Part shown: positions 33,301 through 46,420 of the stretch, piece by piece | Layout: each line of letters opens with the position of its first letter | Numbering within the stretch: the first letter of the stretch is position 1 | Source of the DNA: Pegea sp. RAD2-039 | Lineage: Eukaryota > Chordata > Thaliacea > Salpida > Salpidae | Assembly: GCA_034620365.1 (NCBI GenBank) | Contig: JAQGEQ010000363.1 | Coordinates: 1,798,001-1,862,000 of the forward strand | Direction of reading: 5' to 3' | DNA length: 64,000 nt | Notes under the pieces: generated by a model | Seen by the model: only the letters and a program-made list of their open reading frames with translations | The model's database searches: none | What the model was told of the DNA's origin: nothing | Program-made: the position numbers and the translations under genes

Positions 33301-34202
33301 TTCTAATCATATTTTTATCACAAATTGAATGAATATCACCAAGCATCCAAAATTGTCATTTTGATGTCAACAACAAAAAAGTGTTTTAAATAATTTCTAT
33401 TAATTTTGTGAATCTATCAAGTTATTAATTTGGTTTTTAATGCAAAATTAAAATAGATCAATTGTTTTATAAGAAAATTACAAATCACCAGCTGATATTC
33501 ATTTAATGTCCCGTTTCAACAATCTCAATATTCTTCCAGAAGTAGAAAAGTAGAAATGCTTATACTGACTTTTAAGGAAATTTTGTATTGGTTTTTTACT
33601 GTCACCCACTAGATAGCATAAAAGTTCAAGTACTTGTATATAGTTGTATTAAGTAAAGATTATGTTAAATATTCAACATCAATAAAAATGAATTTAAGAT
33701 AAACTTTCATCTCCAAAAGTAATAAAATGAAGAATATTAACAATAAATGATATTTGATGGTATCTTGTGGACTTTACCAAAGTGTAATGTTTATAAACAG
33801 ATGGAAAAATCTGGTATAATATTGAGTCAAAGAAGTAGAAGCAGGCGGCCGTAAATGGCTCGACACCAACAGTTTTAAAATTTTAAGAAAACTTCACTGC
33901 CAAAGTCGAGACTACTCAAATTAAAAAAAACTTTTTGCTTTTCAAAAAGCTTTTGATATTACAACATTTGCTAAAATGTCGAAAGTGGAAGTTTAGATAA
34001 ACGAAAATTTTTTTTATTTTAAAGTTCATTTCATTGCTAAAATTTTATATAACTTTTATTTGTAGTAAAATTTGTATGTATTAGAATAATGGCGTTTAGC
34101 TCTAAAACCGAATTGCAAAAATTAAAACAGTTTTGATATTAGTTGATATTAAACCTGCTTTTGGGTGATATTAGCTTAAAATTTAAAAAGTAAACATTTT
34201 TT
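30396..34202 (-). repeat. Macrosatellite unit 4 (long class)
   Basis: Length 3807 bp. Zinc-finger segment present; TATA box at 32112-32119. Upstream of the promoter it has an alternative stretch (about 32290-32430, with ttcatatctagaatctag), shared with units 5 and 7 and the 53-kb copy but not with units 1-3 and 6. Confidence 0.9.
31444..31613 (+). CDS. Two-finger C2H2 zinc-finger exon in long unit 4
   Basis: Same exon as in unit 2. Coding changes relative to it are Asn to Tyr in the first CxxC, Met to Ile between the histidines, and Gln to Leu after them. The frame and all zinc ligands are intact. Confidence 0.5.
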
Positions 34203-37200
34203 GTTAAATTAAAAATTTAGCTACAACCACCTTTTTTGAAGATATAAAATTTATTTAAATTAGGTCAAAACATTATCTTAAAAACCTATCGTTGTGTATA
34301 GCAAGCTGGTTCACCAACTTTACTGTTAAAATTGCAAAAGTTTTACCTCTAATACCGATATCAAAAACTTGATACTGAATAAACTCACTTTTAAAAGCTT
34401 TATTTTCAATCTGTTACATTTGCTTTGATGACATAAACAAGTTACATTGAAAATTGTCAAATATTTTTTTTTATTTTCTTTATAATTATGACAAATGAAA
34501 CAACAACTTTATTTACGGTGAAAAAACCACCTCTACGAGTTTATAGATAGTCAAAGACATAAGTGATAGTTGGGGTCAAGTTTAAAGATACAGAATATTT
34601 CGTTGAAGGCTTGTAATACTAGCAACATGGGACAAAATAGATTGAGATAACACCGACCTGCTACAGGAAGCTGTCACGAAGATGTTCTGAAAATAATTTA
34701 AGGGTTGCAGTATTTAGTTATTTGTAATATCTAACCATTACTTATTGGTCTACAACTTGTTCTAAATTATACCAAAATCAAAATACAAAAACTTGATGTT
34801 CCTTACCTTAATTACAAAGGAATCGAAAAGCTCCAATCTTGTTGAGCATGTTCAATTCTGTTACGCCCCAATCAACTTTGGTTAAAGATACAAAAAGAGA
34901 TTGACTGAAAGCGCTGAACTTGCAGAAAAACACTTCACGTTAACAATTCGTGAAATAACTTCAAACAAGAATAACTATCAGCAATTTTTCAGGTTGATGT
35001 CTTCCATCGACAGGTAAAAGTACCTGATAGATGCAGATAACAAGCTACTAAAAACTCTAAGATGGTGATCTGTCATTTATTTATTTAAATAAAAATCATT
35101 AATAAAAACTTACAAATAACCAGCAGCAACTTTTTCCAGTTGAAACTCCTCAAAATCAAATAAAGAAATTGAAAAGAAATCCTGAATTACTCAAAAGTTC
35201 AGATCTTTTATTTGATTTAAACAAATTGTTTAATGAAATATTTTGATGACAGCTGATCTTCATCACTGCAATTTTTGTGAAAAGATTTTTGGGAATAAGA
35301 AAATTCATGAGATGCATGTGAAAAGAAAACATCAAAATGTAAAGAAGAAGTTTCCATGCACTGTCTGTAATTATTCAACAGATCGAAAAGACGATCTCAC
35401 AAGACACCACGTAACACAGTAAAAAAAATAATTTGATTGTCGCTTATGTGGGAAAGGACATTTTATTTTGGGTAAGCACCTTTGGGCTTAGCTAAACTTG
35501 AAGAAGATCTAACAAGGGTTGAGTAACCAAAGTTGACTGCGACGAAACAAACATTCCATTTCATTCAGTTGATGGCCAGCCTAAAGAACATAAATATCAG
35601 CTGATAAACAAATAAATTCAAGTATTACGATAAATCGTCTGGCAGTACACAAGTTACTAATACTTTATCAATAATAATTTCAAAACAAATATTAGTGGCA
35701 TTCAGCAAAGAGAACTGAGAACTATTTATCTAGATATATCAACCGAAAACAGCGCAGGTATATTAAAATTATATGAGACTTGAAACATTACAGCAAAGTA
35801 GGCACTTGTACACCTAACTTAACCAACAGAAAAATATCAGCTTACCAAGATCCAAATTCGATGACAGAAACCTCCTGGCTGACAGCAGGTCGATTAAGCA
35901 AAGAAGCCTCAACGTGAAAAACAGAGTTTATATAACAATCTGAGCTAAAAACTACTGAAAAATAATCATTTATCAGAATTTGTAAAAAGTGATGAAAAAA
36001 ACACAGAAGCAAGTTTTTTTGAACAGAAAGATTAAAAAAATGATAAAATACTTTGAATGATTTTGTAAAATCCCCAAAAACTGTTTTTAAATCTAAGATA
36101 GTTTTAAGCATTTGATTTTTGATATCTAGAATCTAGTATATTATTAGATGCAAACACAAATGTAATTCAAACTGGAAAAAGTTTTGTATTTTCTAAAGCT
36201 TTAGAAAATACTTTTTATCAAAATGACTTTTAATCAAATATATAGTTGTTTCAAATATAGATAGTTGGTTCAGTGAGCAACTTTCAAAATCAAGTTATCA
36301 TCTTGTTACACTTAAAACTTTCTTATTAAAATTTTTCATTTCAAGTAATATTTCAAACTCAACTATAAAGATTAAAAAAAAAGTTATAATGTAATTATAA
36401 CGCTAGTAAGTAGATAATATAAAGTATATATATTCCGTGATAAACATTTATTTATTATATTTCAAACTATTTAATGCAGTAAGTAAAATTAAACAAACGG
36501 CTGAAGAACTATTCTGTTGTTTAAAATGTCATAAGCAATGTTTTCTTTATTGTTCTCGAAAACTTAACAAGTTAGCTTGATTCTTTTAAGTAATTTAATC
36601 TTGATATCAATACAAAGTTTTTGAAATGAGAATAACAACTAAAGAAGTTTTCTACAGAAAAAAATATTTTTGAAAATCTGAAATAATATCGTCTTTAAGT
36701 TTAAAAAATTATGTTTGATCAAAAAGTAAATGCTTGCTTTCTTTCAAATTAATGAACAAATGTCAGACTCTAGAAAATGTACAAATGTTCATGTGTAAAC
36801 AGTTTTCTTTTATCAATTTTACTTCAAATATTTCGTTCATAATTTTCTTAGGTTTGTTTTCGCAGAAACTTCCTTCGAACAATCATCTTAAATTAGGATA
36901 AGTCTCTTCAAGAAAATCATCTTTCTGACGTTTCATCTGATTGATATTAGTTTTTGTATTGTAATAAGTTTTATAAAAATATAAAAACTAGAAAATCTCT
37001 AATATTAAAGCTCAATTATGAAGACTCTTCTACAAAATTATGATAAATAATAAGATATATAGGAAAATATAATAAATAGAAATTGAAATATTGATTTGAT
37101 ATTTTCTATGTATGTATTGATTCTATAGAATCAACTTTCTAATCATATTTTTATCACAAATTGAATGAATATCACCAAGCATCCAAAATTGTCATTTTGA

Positions 37201-38034
37201 TGTCAACAACAAAAAAGTGTTTTAAATAATTTCTATTAATTTTGTGAATCTATCAAGTTATTTATTTGGTTTTTAATGCAAAATTAAAATGGATCAATTG
37301 TTTTATAAGAAAATTACAAATCACCAGCTGATATTCACTTAATGTCCAGTTTCAACAATCTCAATATTCTTCCAGAAGAAGAAAAGTAGAAATGCTTATA
37401 CTGACTTTTTAGGAAATTTTGTATTGGTATTTTACTGTCACCCACTAGAAAGCATAAAAGTTCAAGTGCTTGTATATAGTTGTATTAAGTAAAGATTATG
37501 TTAAATATTCAACATCAATAAAAATGAATTTAAGATAAACTTTCATCTCCAAAAGTAATAAAATGAAGAATATTAACACTGAATGATATTTGATGGTATC
37601 TGAAGGACTTTACCAAAGTGTAATGTTTATAAACAGATGGAAAAATCTTGTATAATATTGAGTCAAAGAAGTAGAAGCAGGCGGTCTTAAATGGCTTGAC
37701 ACCAACAGTTTTAAAATTTTAAGAAATATTCACTGACAAAGTCGAGACTTCTCAATTTAAAAAAAACTTTTTGCTTTTCAAAAAGCTTTTGATATTACAA
37801 CATTTGCTAAAATGTCGAAAGTGGAAGTTTAGATAAACGAAAATTTTTTAATTTTAAAGTTCATCTCCTTGCTAAAATTTTATATAACTTTTATTTGTAG
37901 TAAAATTGTATGTTTTAGAATAATGGCAGTTAGCTCTAAATCCGAATTGCAAATATTAAAAAAGTTTTGATATTAGTTGATATTAAACCCGCTTTTGGGT
38001 GTTATTAGCTTAAAATTTAAAAAGTATATTTTTT
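34203..38034 (-). repeat. Macrosatellite unit 5 (long class)
   Basis: Length 3832 bp, the longest unit. Zinc-finger segment present; TATA box at 35927-35934. It has the 7-bp exon 1 deletion of unit 2 together with the upstream variant of unit 4, so it combines features of both. Confidence 0.9.
35253..35422 (+). CDS. Two-finger C2H2 zinc-finger exon in long unit 5
   Basis: Same exon as in unit 2, with Asp to Glu after the first CxxC. Frame and zinc ligands are intact. The acceptor region is slightly altered (gatgacag). Confidence 0.5.
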
Positions 38035-41000
38035 GTTAAATTAAAAATTTAGCTACAACCACCTTTTTGAAGATATATAATTTATTTAAATTAGGTCACA
38101 ACAATATCATAGAAACCTATCGTTGTGTATAGCAAGCTGGTTCACCAACTTTTAGTCTCGAAATTGCAAAAGTTTTACCTCCAATACTGATATCATAAAC
38201 TTGATTCTGAATAAACTCACTTTTAAAAGCTTTATTTTCAATCTGTTACATTTGCTTTGATGACATAAACAAGTTACATTGAAAATGGTCAAATATTTTT
38301 TTTATTTTTTTTATAATCATATGACAAATGCAACAACAACTTTATTTACGGTGAAAAAACCACCTCTACGAGAATATAGATAGTCAAAGACATAAGTGAT
38401 AGTTGGGGTCAAATTTAAAGATACAGAATATTTCGTTGAAGGCTTGTAATACTATTGACATGGGACAAAATAGATTGAGATAACACCGACCTGCTACAGG
38501 AAGCTGTCACGAAGATGTTCTGAAAATAATTTAAGGTTTGCAGTATTTAGTTATTCGTAACATCTAACCATTACTTATTTGTCTACAACTTGTTCTAAAT
38601 TACACCAAAATCAAAACACAAAAACTTGATGTTACTTACCTTAATTACAAAGGAATCGAAAAGCTCCAATCTTGTTGAGCATGTTCAATTCGGTCACGCC
38701 CCAATCAACTTTGGTTAAAGATACAAAAAGAGATGGACTGAAAGCGCTGACCTTGCAGAAAAACACTTCACGTTAACAATTCGTGAAATGACTTCAAACA
38801 AGAATAACTATCAGCAATTTTTTAAGCTAATGTCTTCCATCGACAGGTAAAAGTACCCATTCGATCGATGCAGATAACAAGCTACTTAAAGCTCTAAGAT
38901 GGTGATCTGTCCATCTCCGTTTGAAAATGACAAAGTCTATTCTCAGTAAGCACCCTTGGGCTTGACTGCATACATACTAAGGGTTGAGTGACCAAAGCTG
39001 ACTGGGACGAAACAAACATTCCATTTCATTCAGTTGGTGGCCAGCCTAAAGAACATAAATATCAGCTGATTAACAAACAAATAAATTGAAGTATCACGAT
39101 AAATGGTCTGGCAGTACACAAGTTACTAATACTTTATCAATAATAATTTCAAAACAAACGTTAGTGGCATGCAGCAACAAGAACTGAGAACTATTCATCT
39201 AGATATATCAACCAAAAACAGCGCAGTTATATTAAAAGTCTATGAAACTTGAAACATTACAGCAAAGTAGGCACTTGTACACCTAACTTATCCAACAGAA
39301 GAATATCAGCTTACCAAGATCCAAATTCGATGACGGAAACCTCCTGGCTGACAGCAGGTCGATTAAGCAAAGAAGCCTCAAAGCTCAACGTGAAAAACAG
39401 AGTTTATATAACAATCTGAGCTAAAAACTACTGAAAAATAATCATTTATCTGAATTTAAAAAAGTGATGAAAAAACACAGAAGCAAGTTTTTTTGAAATG
39501 AATGATTACAAAAATGATAAAATACTTTGAATGATTTTGTAAAATCCAAAAAAATGTTTTTAAATCTAGGATAGTTTTAAACATAATAAGTTGTAGAAAC
39601 TATTGTATCATTAGATGCAAACACAAATGTGATTTTTTTTAAATATAGATAGTTGCTTCAGTGAACAACTTTCAAAATCAAATTAACATCTTGTTCCACT
39701 TAAAACTTTTTTATTAAAATCTTTCATTTCAAGTAATATGTCAAACTCAACTATAAAGATTGTAAAAAAAAAGTTATAATATATTTATAACGCTAGTAAG
39801 TAGATAATATAAAGTATATATATTCCATGATACATATTTGTTTATTATATTTCGAACTATTTAATGCAGTATGTAAAATTAAACTAAACGGCTAAAGAAC
39901 TAATCTGTTGTTTAAAATGTCATAAGCAATGTTTTCTTTAATGTTCTCAAAAACTTGACAAGTTAGCTTGATTCTTTTAAATAATTTAATGTTGATATCA
40001 ATAAACCAGTTTTTCAAATGAGAAAAACAACAAAAGAAGTTTTTTACAGAAAAAAATATTTTTGAATATCTGAAGTAATTTCGTCTTTAAGTTTAAAAAA
40101 TTTTCAAAATTATGTTTTATTAAAAAGTAAATGCTTGCTTTCAAATTAATGAACAAATGTCAGATTTTTAGAAAATGCACAAATGTTCATGTATAAACAG
40201 TTTTCTTTTATCAATTTTACTTCAAATATTTCGTTCATAATTTTCTTAGGTTTGTTTTCGCAGAAATTTTCTTCTAATAATCTTCATAAATTAGGATAAG
40301 TCTCTTCAAGAAAATCATCTTTCTGAAGTTTCATCTGATTGATATTAGTTTTTGTATTGTGATAAGTTTTATAAAAATAATAAAATCTAGAAAATCTCTA
40401 ATATTAAAGCTCAATTATGAAGACTCTTCTACAAAAATATGATAAATAATAAGATATATAGGAAACTATAATAAATAGGAATTGAAGTATTGATTTTATA
40501 TTTTCTATGTATGTATTGATTCTATAGAATCAACTTTCTAATCATATTTTTATCACAAATTAAATGAATATCACCAAGCATCCAAAATTGTCATTTTGAT
40601 GTCAACAACAAAAAAGTGTTTTAAATAATTTCTATTAATTTTGTGAATCTATCAAGTTATTAATTTGGTTTTTAATGCAAAATTAAAATGGATCAATTGT
40701 TTTATAAGAAAATTACAAATCACCAGCTGATATTCACTTAATGTCTCGTTTCAACAATCTCAATATTCTTCCAGAAGTAGAAAAGTAGAAATGCTTATAC
40801 TGACTTTTTAGGAAATTTTGTATTGATATTTTACTGTCACCCACTAGATAGCATAAAAGTTCAAGTGCTTGTATATAGTTGTATTAAGTAAAGATTATGT
40901 TAAATATTCAACATCAATAAAAATGAATTTAAGATAAACTTTCATCTCCAAAAGTAATAAAATGAAGAATAATAACACTGAATGATATTTGATGGTATCT

Positions 41001-41438
41001 GAAAGACTTTACCAAAGTTTAATGTTTATAAACAGATGGAAAAATCTTGTATAATAGTGAGTCAAAGAAGTAGAAGCAGGCGGCCTTAAATGGCTCGACA
41101 CCAACAGTTTTTAAATTTTAAGAAAACTTCACTGCCAAAGTCGAGACTACTCAAATTAAGAAAAAACTTTTTGCTTTTCAAAAGCTTTTGATATTACAAC
41201 ATTTGCTAAATGTCGAAAGTGGAAGTTTTGATAAAATACAATTTTTTAATTTTAAAGTTCATTTCATTGCTAAAATTTTATATAACTTTTATTTGTAGTA
41301 AAATTTGTACGTTTTAGAATAATGGCGTTTAGCTCTAAAACCGAATTGCAAATGTTAAAACAGTTTTGATATTAGTTGATATTAAACCTGCTTTTGGGTA
41401 TTATTAGCTTTCTAAAATATAAAAAGTAAACATTTTTT
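38035..41438 (-). repeat. Macrosatellite unit 6 (short class)
   Basis: Length 3404 bp. TATA box at 39403-39410. The stretch around 38960-38985 differs from other short units (gactgcatacatac). Confidence 0.9.
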
Positions 41439-44400
41439 GTTAAATTAAAAATTTAGCTACAACCACATTTTTTGAAGATATAAAATTTATTTAAAATAGG
41501 TCAGAAGAATATCTTAAAAACCTATCGTTGTGTATAGCAAGCTGGTTCACCAACTTTACTCTTAAAATTGCAAAAGTTTTACCTCTAATACCGATATCAT
41601 AAACTTGATTCTGAATAAACTCACTTTTAAAAGCTTTATTTTTAATCTGTTACATTTGCTTTGATGACATAAACAAGTTACATTGAAAATTGTCAAATAT
41701 TTTTTTTATTTTCTTTATAATTATATGACAAATACAGGAACAACTTTATTTACGGTGAAAAAACCACCTCTACGAGATTATAGATAGTCAACGACATAAG
41801 TGATAGTTGGGGTCAAATTTAAAGATACAGAATATTTCGTTGAAGGCTTGTAATACTATTGACATGAGAGAAAGCAGATTGAGATGACACCGACCTGCTA
41901 CAGGAAGCTGTCACGAAGATGTTCTGAAAATAATTTAAGGTTTGCAGTATTAAGTTATTTGTAACATCTAACCATTACTTATTTGTCTACAACTTGTTCT
42001 AAATTACACCAAAATCAAAATACAAAAACTTGATGTTACTTACCTTAATTACAAAGGAATCGAAAAGCTCCAATCTTGTTGAGCATATTCAAGTCTGTCA
42101 CGCCCCAATCAACTTTGGTTAAAGATACAAAAAGAGATGGACTGAAAGCGCTGACCTTGCAGAAAAACACTTCACGTTAACAATTCGTGAAATGACTTCA
42201 AACAAGAATAACTATCAGCAATTTTCTAAGTTGAGGTCTTCCATCGACAGGTAAAAGTACCTGATAGATGCAGATAACAAGCTACTAAAAACTCTAAGAT
42301 AGTGATTTATCATTTATTTATTTAAATAAAAATCGCAAATAAGAACTTACAAATAACCAGCAGCAACTTTTTCCAGCTGAAACTCCTCAAAATCAAATAA
42401 AGAAATTGAAAAGAAATCCTGAATTACCCAAAAGTTTAGATCTTTTATTTGATTTAAACAAATTGTTTAATGAAACATTTTGTTGACAGCTGATCTTCAT
42501 CACTGCTATTTTTGTGATAAGATTTTTGGGAATAAGAAAATTCATGAGATGCATGTGAAAAGAAAACATCAAAATGTAAAGAAGAAGTTTCCATGCACTG
42601 TCTGTAATTATTCAACAGATCGAAAAGACGATCTCACAAGACACCACGTAACACAGTAAAAAAAAGAATTTGATTGTCGCTTATGTGGAAAAGGACATTT
42701 TATTTTGGGTAAGCACCTTTGGGCTTAGCTAAACTAGAAGAAGATCTAACAAGGGTGGAGTAACTAAAGCTGACTGGGACGAAACAAACATTCCATTTCA
42801 TTCAGTTGGTGGCCAGCCTAAGAAACATAAATATCAGCTGATAAACAAACAAATAATTTCAAGTATCACGATAAATCGTCTGGCAGTACACAAGTTACTA
42901 ATACTTTATCAATAATAATTTCAAAACAAACGTTAGTGGCATGCAGCAACGAGATGTAGATATATCAACCAAAAACAGCGCAGATATAAAAAGTATATGA
43001 GACTTGAAACATTACAGCAAAGTAGTCACTTGTACACCTAACTTATCCAACAGAAGATTATCAACTTACCAAGATCCAAATTCGATGACAGAAACCTCCT
43101 GGCTGACAGCAGGTCGATTAAGCAAAGAAGCCTCAAAGCTCAACGTGAAAAACAGAGTTTATATAACAATCTAAGCCAAAAACTACTGAAAAATAATCAT
43201 TTATCATAATTTTCTAAGAAGTGATGAAAAAACACAGAAGCAAGTTTTTTTGAAATGAATGATTACAAAGATGATAAAATACTTTGAATGATTTTGTAAA
43301 ATCCCCAAAAACTGTTTTTAAATCTAAGATAGTTTTAAGCATTTGATTTTTGATATCTAGAATCTAGTATATTATTAGATGCAAATACAAATGTAATTCA
43401 AACTGGAAAAAGTTTTGTATTTTCTAAAGCTTTAGAAAATACTTTTTATCAAAATGACTTTTAATCAAATATATAGTTGTTTCAAATATAGATAGTTGGT
43501 TCAGTGAGCAACTTTCAAAATCAAGTTAACATCTTGTTACACTAAAAACTTTTTTATTAAAATCTTTCATTTCAAGTAATATGTCAAACTCAACTATAAA
43601 GATTGAAAAAAGTTATAATATAATTATAACGCTAGTAAGTACATTATATAAAGTATATATATTCCGTGATAAACATTTATTTATTATATTTCAAACTATT
43701 TAATGCAGTAAGTAAAATTAAACAAAACGGCTGAAGAACTATTCTGTTGTTTAAAATGTCATAAGCAATATTTTCTTTATTGTTCTCAAAAACTTAACAA
43801 GTTAGCTTGATTCTTTTAAATAATTTAATCTTGATATCAATACAAAGTTTTTGAAATCAGAATAACAACAAAAGAAGTTTTCTACAGAAAAAAATATTTT
43901 TGAATATCTGAAATAATATCGTCTTTAAGTTTAAAAATTTATGTTTGATCAAAAAATAAATGCTTGCTTTCAAATTAATGAACAAATGTCAGACTCTTAG
44001 AAAATGTACAAATGTTCATGTATAAACAGTTTTCTTTTATCAATTTTACTTCAAATATTTCGTTCATAATTTTCTTAGGTTTGTTTTCGCAGAAATTTTC
44101 TTCGAACAATCATCTTAAATTAGGATAAGTCTCTTCAAGAAAATCATCTTTCTGACGTTTCATCTGATTGATATTAGTTTTTGTATTGTGATAAGTTTTA
44201 TAAAAATAATAAGAACTAGAAGATCTCTAATATTAAAGCTCAATTATGAAGACTCTTCTACAAAATTATGATAAATAATAAGATATATAAGAAACTATAA
44301 TAAATAGGAATTGAAATATTGATTTTATATTTTCTATGTATGTATTGATTCTATAGAATCAACTTTCTAATCATATTTTTATCACAAATTGAATGAATAT

Positions 44401-44700
44401 CACCAAGCATCCAAAATTGTCATTTTGATGTCAACAACAAAAAAGTGTTTTAAATAATTTCTATTAATTTTGTGAATCTATCAAGTTATTTATTTGGTTT
44501 TTAATGCAAAATTAAAATGGATCAATTGTTTTATAAGAAAATTACAAATCACCAGCTGATATTCACTTAATGTCCCGTTTCAACAATCTCAATATTCTTC
44601 CAGAAGAAGAAAACTAGAAATGCTTATACTGACTTTTAAGGAAATTTTGTATTGGTTTTTTACTGTCACCCACTAGAAAGGATAAAAGTTCAAGTGCTTT
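41439..44700 (-). repeat. Macrosatellite unit 7 (long class, truncated)
   Basis: About 3260 bp. Zinc-finger segment present; TATA box at 43158-43165. It stops at about 44700, some 530 bp short of a full unit, after aagttcaagtgctt. Confidence 0.9.
42490..42659 (+). CDS. Two-finger C2H2 zinc-finger exon in long unit 7
   Basis: Same exon, with the Asn to Tyr change seen in unit 4. Frame and ligands intact, stop at 42657-42659. Confidence 0.5.
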
Positions 44701-44907
44701 TCTGTAATAGTTTTAACTTAACTAATAATGTTGTTTTATTCATTTTCTACAGATCATAAACTTTGGTGATTGGAATTCTGCTATTAAGAAATTTGAAGAA
44801 TATCTACCAACTGAAAAATGTTTTCTGTTAATCTTTTCCAGAAATTTCTAAGAATTAGATATATTAGTGTTTACAAATATGGGTTTCGGCGTATATCCAA
44901 ATAAATA
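44701..44907. other. Unassigned sequence between macrosatellite and retrotransposon tail
   Basis: About 200 bp that match neither the macrosatellite unit nor the RT element by eye. It may be the pre-insertion flank. Confidence 0.4.
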
Positions 44908-46420
44908 TTATTTATTTATTTATTTATTTATTACAATAAATGTGAAGGAGGGTGCCTAAAAAGAGCACCTCTCGCTAACACACATTCTCACAAATTAGAT
45001 CTATTTGACGTGTAAACGAAAAAGCATATGACAATGAAGAATTGCACAGAATCATAGTATTGTAAAAGAGAAAAATTCACAGTTTAGAAATGGCAATGTT
45101 GGCGATATTATAACAATTCAGCTTTTTCTTGAACAGCATAAGTGATTTTGACATGACAATCTCTGATGGCAGATTGTTCCATGTACTGATTGTGCGGTAT
45201 GAGAAAAAACTTAATCTGGTTAACGTAGCTGGTGGAGTGGGCTTATTAAGATGTAATTTATGTCTTCTAAGTTGATATAACTTGAGGGAGGGACTAATGG
45301 AGAAAAAGTCATCAAACTGAAGATCAATTAGGTTGTGAATAATTTTAAAAATCAGAATAAGGTCGTATTTGATTCTTCGGATTTCCAAAGTATCTAGATT
45401 GAAGAAGCTGAGACGATGGTTATAACTCTCGTATTTGATATTAAGTTTCCTGCAAACCAATCTCGTAAATGTTGCCTGAACAGATTCGATTTTTCTGATA
45501 TCACCAACTTGATATGGCATCCATGCACTGATATTGTATTCAAGAATAGGGCGTATGTACAGTTTGAAAAGGTTGACGAAAAACCATGGATCTTTAGAAT
45601 TAAAAGTCTTTATGATGAGGTGGACAAGCTTGATAGATTTTCCAAAGATTCTGGAAACATAACTGTGCCATTTGAAGTCAGATGTCAGAGTAATGCCGAG
45701 GTCTATGACTGAGGATACTCGTTCAAGAATGGATCCATTGATGTAGTATTGGTTGCTGAAGTTGGCCGCTGGCTTACGGGAGAATGTTATAACTTCAGAC
45801 TTTGTTGGCTGGATTTTAAGTTGCCAATTCGCAGACCAGTTTTCTACAATGTTTAGTGCAGTTTGGAGTTTTGAGTGAGAACCAGATAATAGCTTGATGT
45901 CATCTGCATACACAAACACACTGACATTGTCTACTGTTATTAGTCTTCTGATGAGGTCTTCAATGAAAATCAAAAAGAGAAGTGGACCCAGAACGGAACC
46001 CTGAGGAACGCCGCTGGTGACTTTACTAGGAGTAGATAAAGATCTTTCTACACGGGTTCGTTGGGTTCTACCTGATAAGAAATCTTCAATCCATTTTAAG
46101 ATAGAGTTGCTGATTTTTATGTTTTTCAATACAGTAATGAGCTTGTTGTGTGGAACAGAATCAAACGCTTTAGCAAAATCAAGGTATATGATGTCACATG
46201 GAGTATTACTTTCGTAATGAGCTGTAAGTGAGATGTTGAGTCAATGAAGATCTTTGCTTAACAAAGCCATGCTGGGCATCAGATATTAGATGATGCTCCG
46301 TCAAATGGCTAGTTATATGGTTGTGAATGATGTGTTCTTGAGTTCTGCAGATAACCGAAGTCAGCGAAACTGGTCTGTAGTTAAGTGCAGTGTTTCTAGG
46401 ACCCTTCTTATAAATTGGAA
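44908..46420 (-). mobile_element. 5'-truncated non-LTR retrotransposon (Jockey/CR1-type RT)
   Basis: The element is read on the minus strand. Its 3' end is a (TTTA)n tract at about 44908-44932, the usual short-repeat tail of such elements. The coding part begins abruptly at about 46420 with VPIYKKG and NYRPVSLTSV, so the endonuclease and ORF1 are missing, as expected from incomplete target-primed reverse transcription. Target-site duplications were not identified. It sits just beyond the macrosatellite's right edge. Confidence 0.88.
45077..46420 (-). pseudogene. Reverse transcriptase of the truncated non-LTR element
   Basis: From 46129 to 45077 there is a 350-codon open frame with SGVPQGSVLGPLLF, the catalytic FVYADD box, a thumb region and the C-terminal WNNLPSEIV-x-FKKKL block shared by Jockey/CR1 RTs. 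The upstream fingers (LDFAKAFDSVPHNKL, GFVKQRSSLTQHL) are readable, but a frameshift and stop near 46215 separate them from the first segment. RT is therefore not intact. Its role would be retrotransposition; this copy should be dead. Confidence 0.9.

Larger units (their letters stand above)
19801..44700. repeat. Macrosatellite array: seven tandem units of ~3.4 or ~3.8 kb
   Basis: The same long sequence recurs head to tail at 19801, 23216, 26988, 30396, 34203, 38035 and 41439. Spacings are 3415, 3772, 3408, 3807, 3832 and 3404 bp, and the last unit is cut short at about 44700. By eye the units are well over 90% identical, differing by scattered substitutions and small indels. Two classes exist. 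Short units (1, 3, 6) have a stretch starting catccccgtttgaaaatg. Long units (2, 4, 5, 7) have about 390 bp there instead, carrying a zinc-finger exon. Every unit has a conserved minus-strand TATA box, splice sites and a poly(A) signal. Related diverged copies lie at 52.1-53.5 and 62.4-62.7 kb. Confidence 0.95.

Noticed and set aside
32151-36111. Minus-strand ORFs of 63-89 codons just upstream of macrosatellite promoters (also at 53085)
   Set aside because: They run across the TATA box and into exon 1 or lie upstream of it; recurrence reflects the repeat, not coding constraint.
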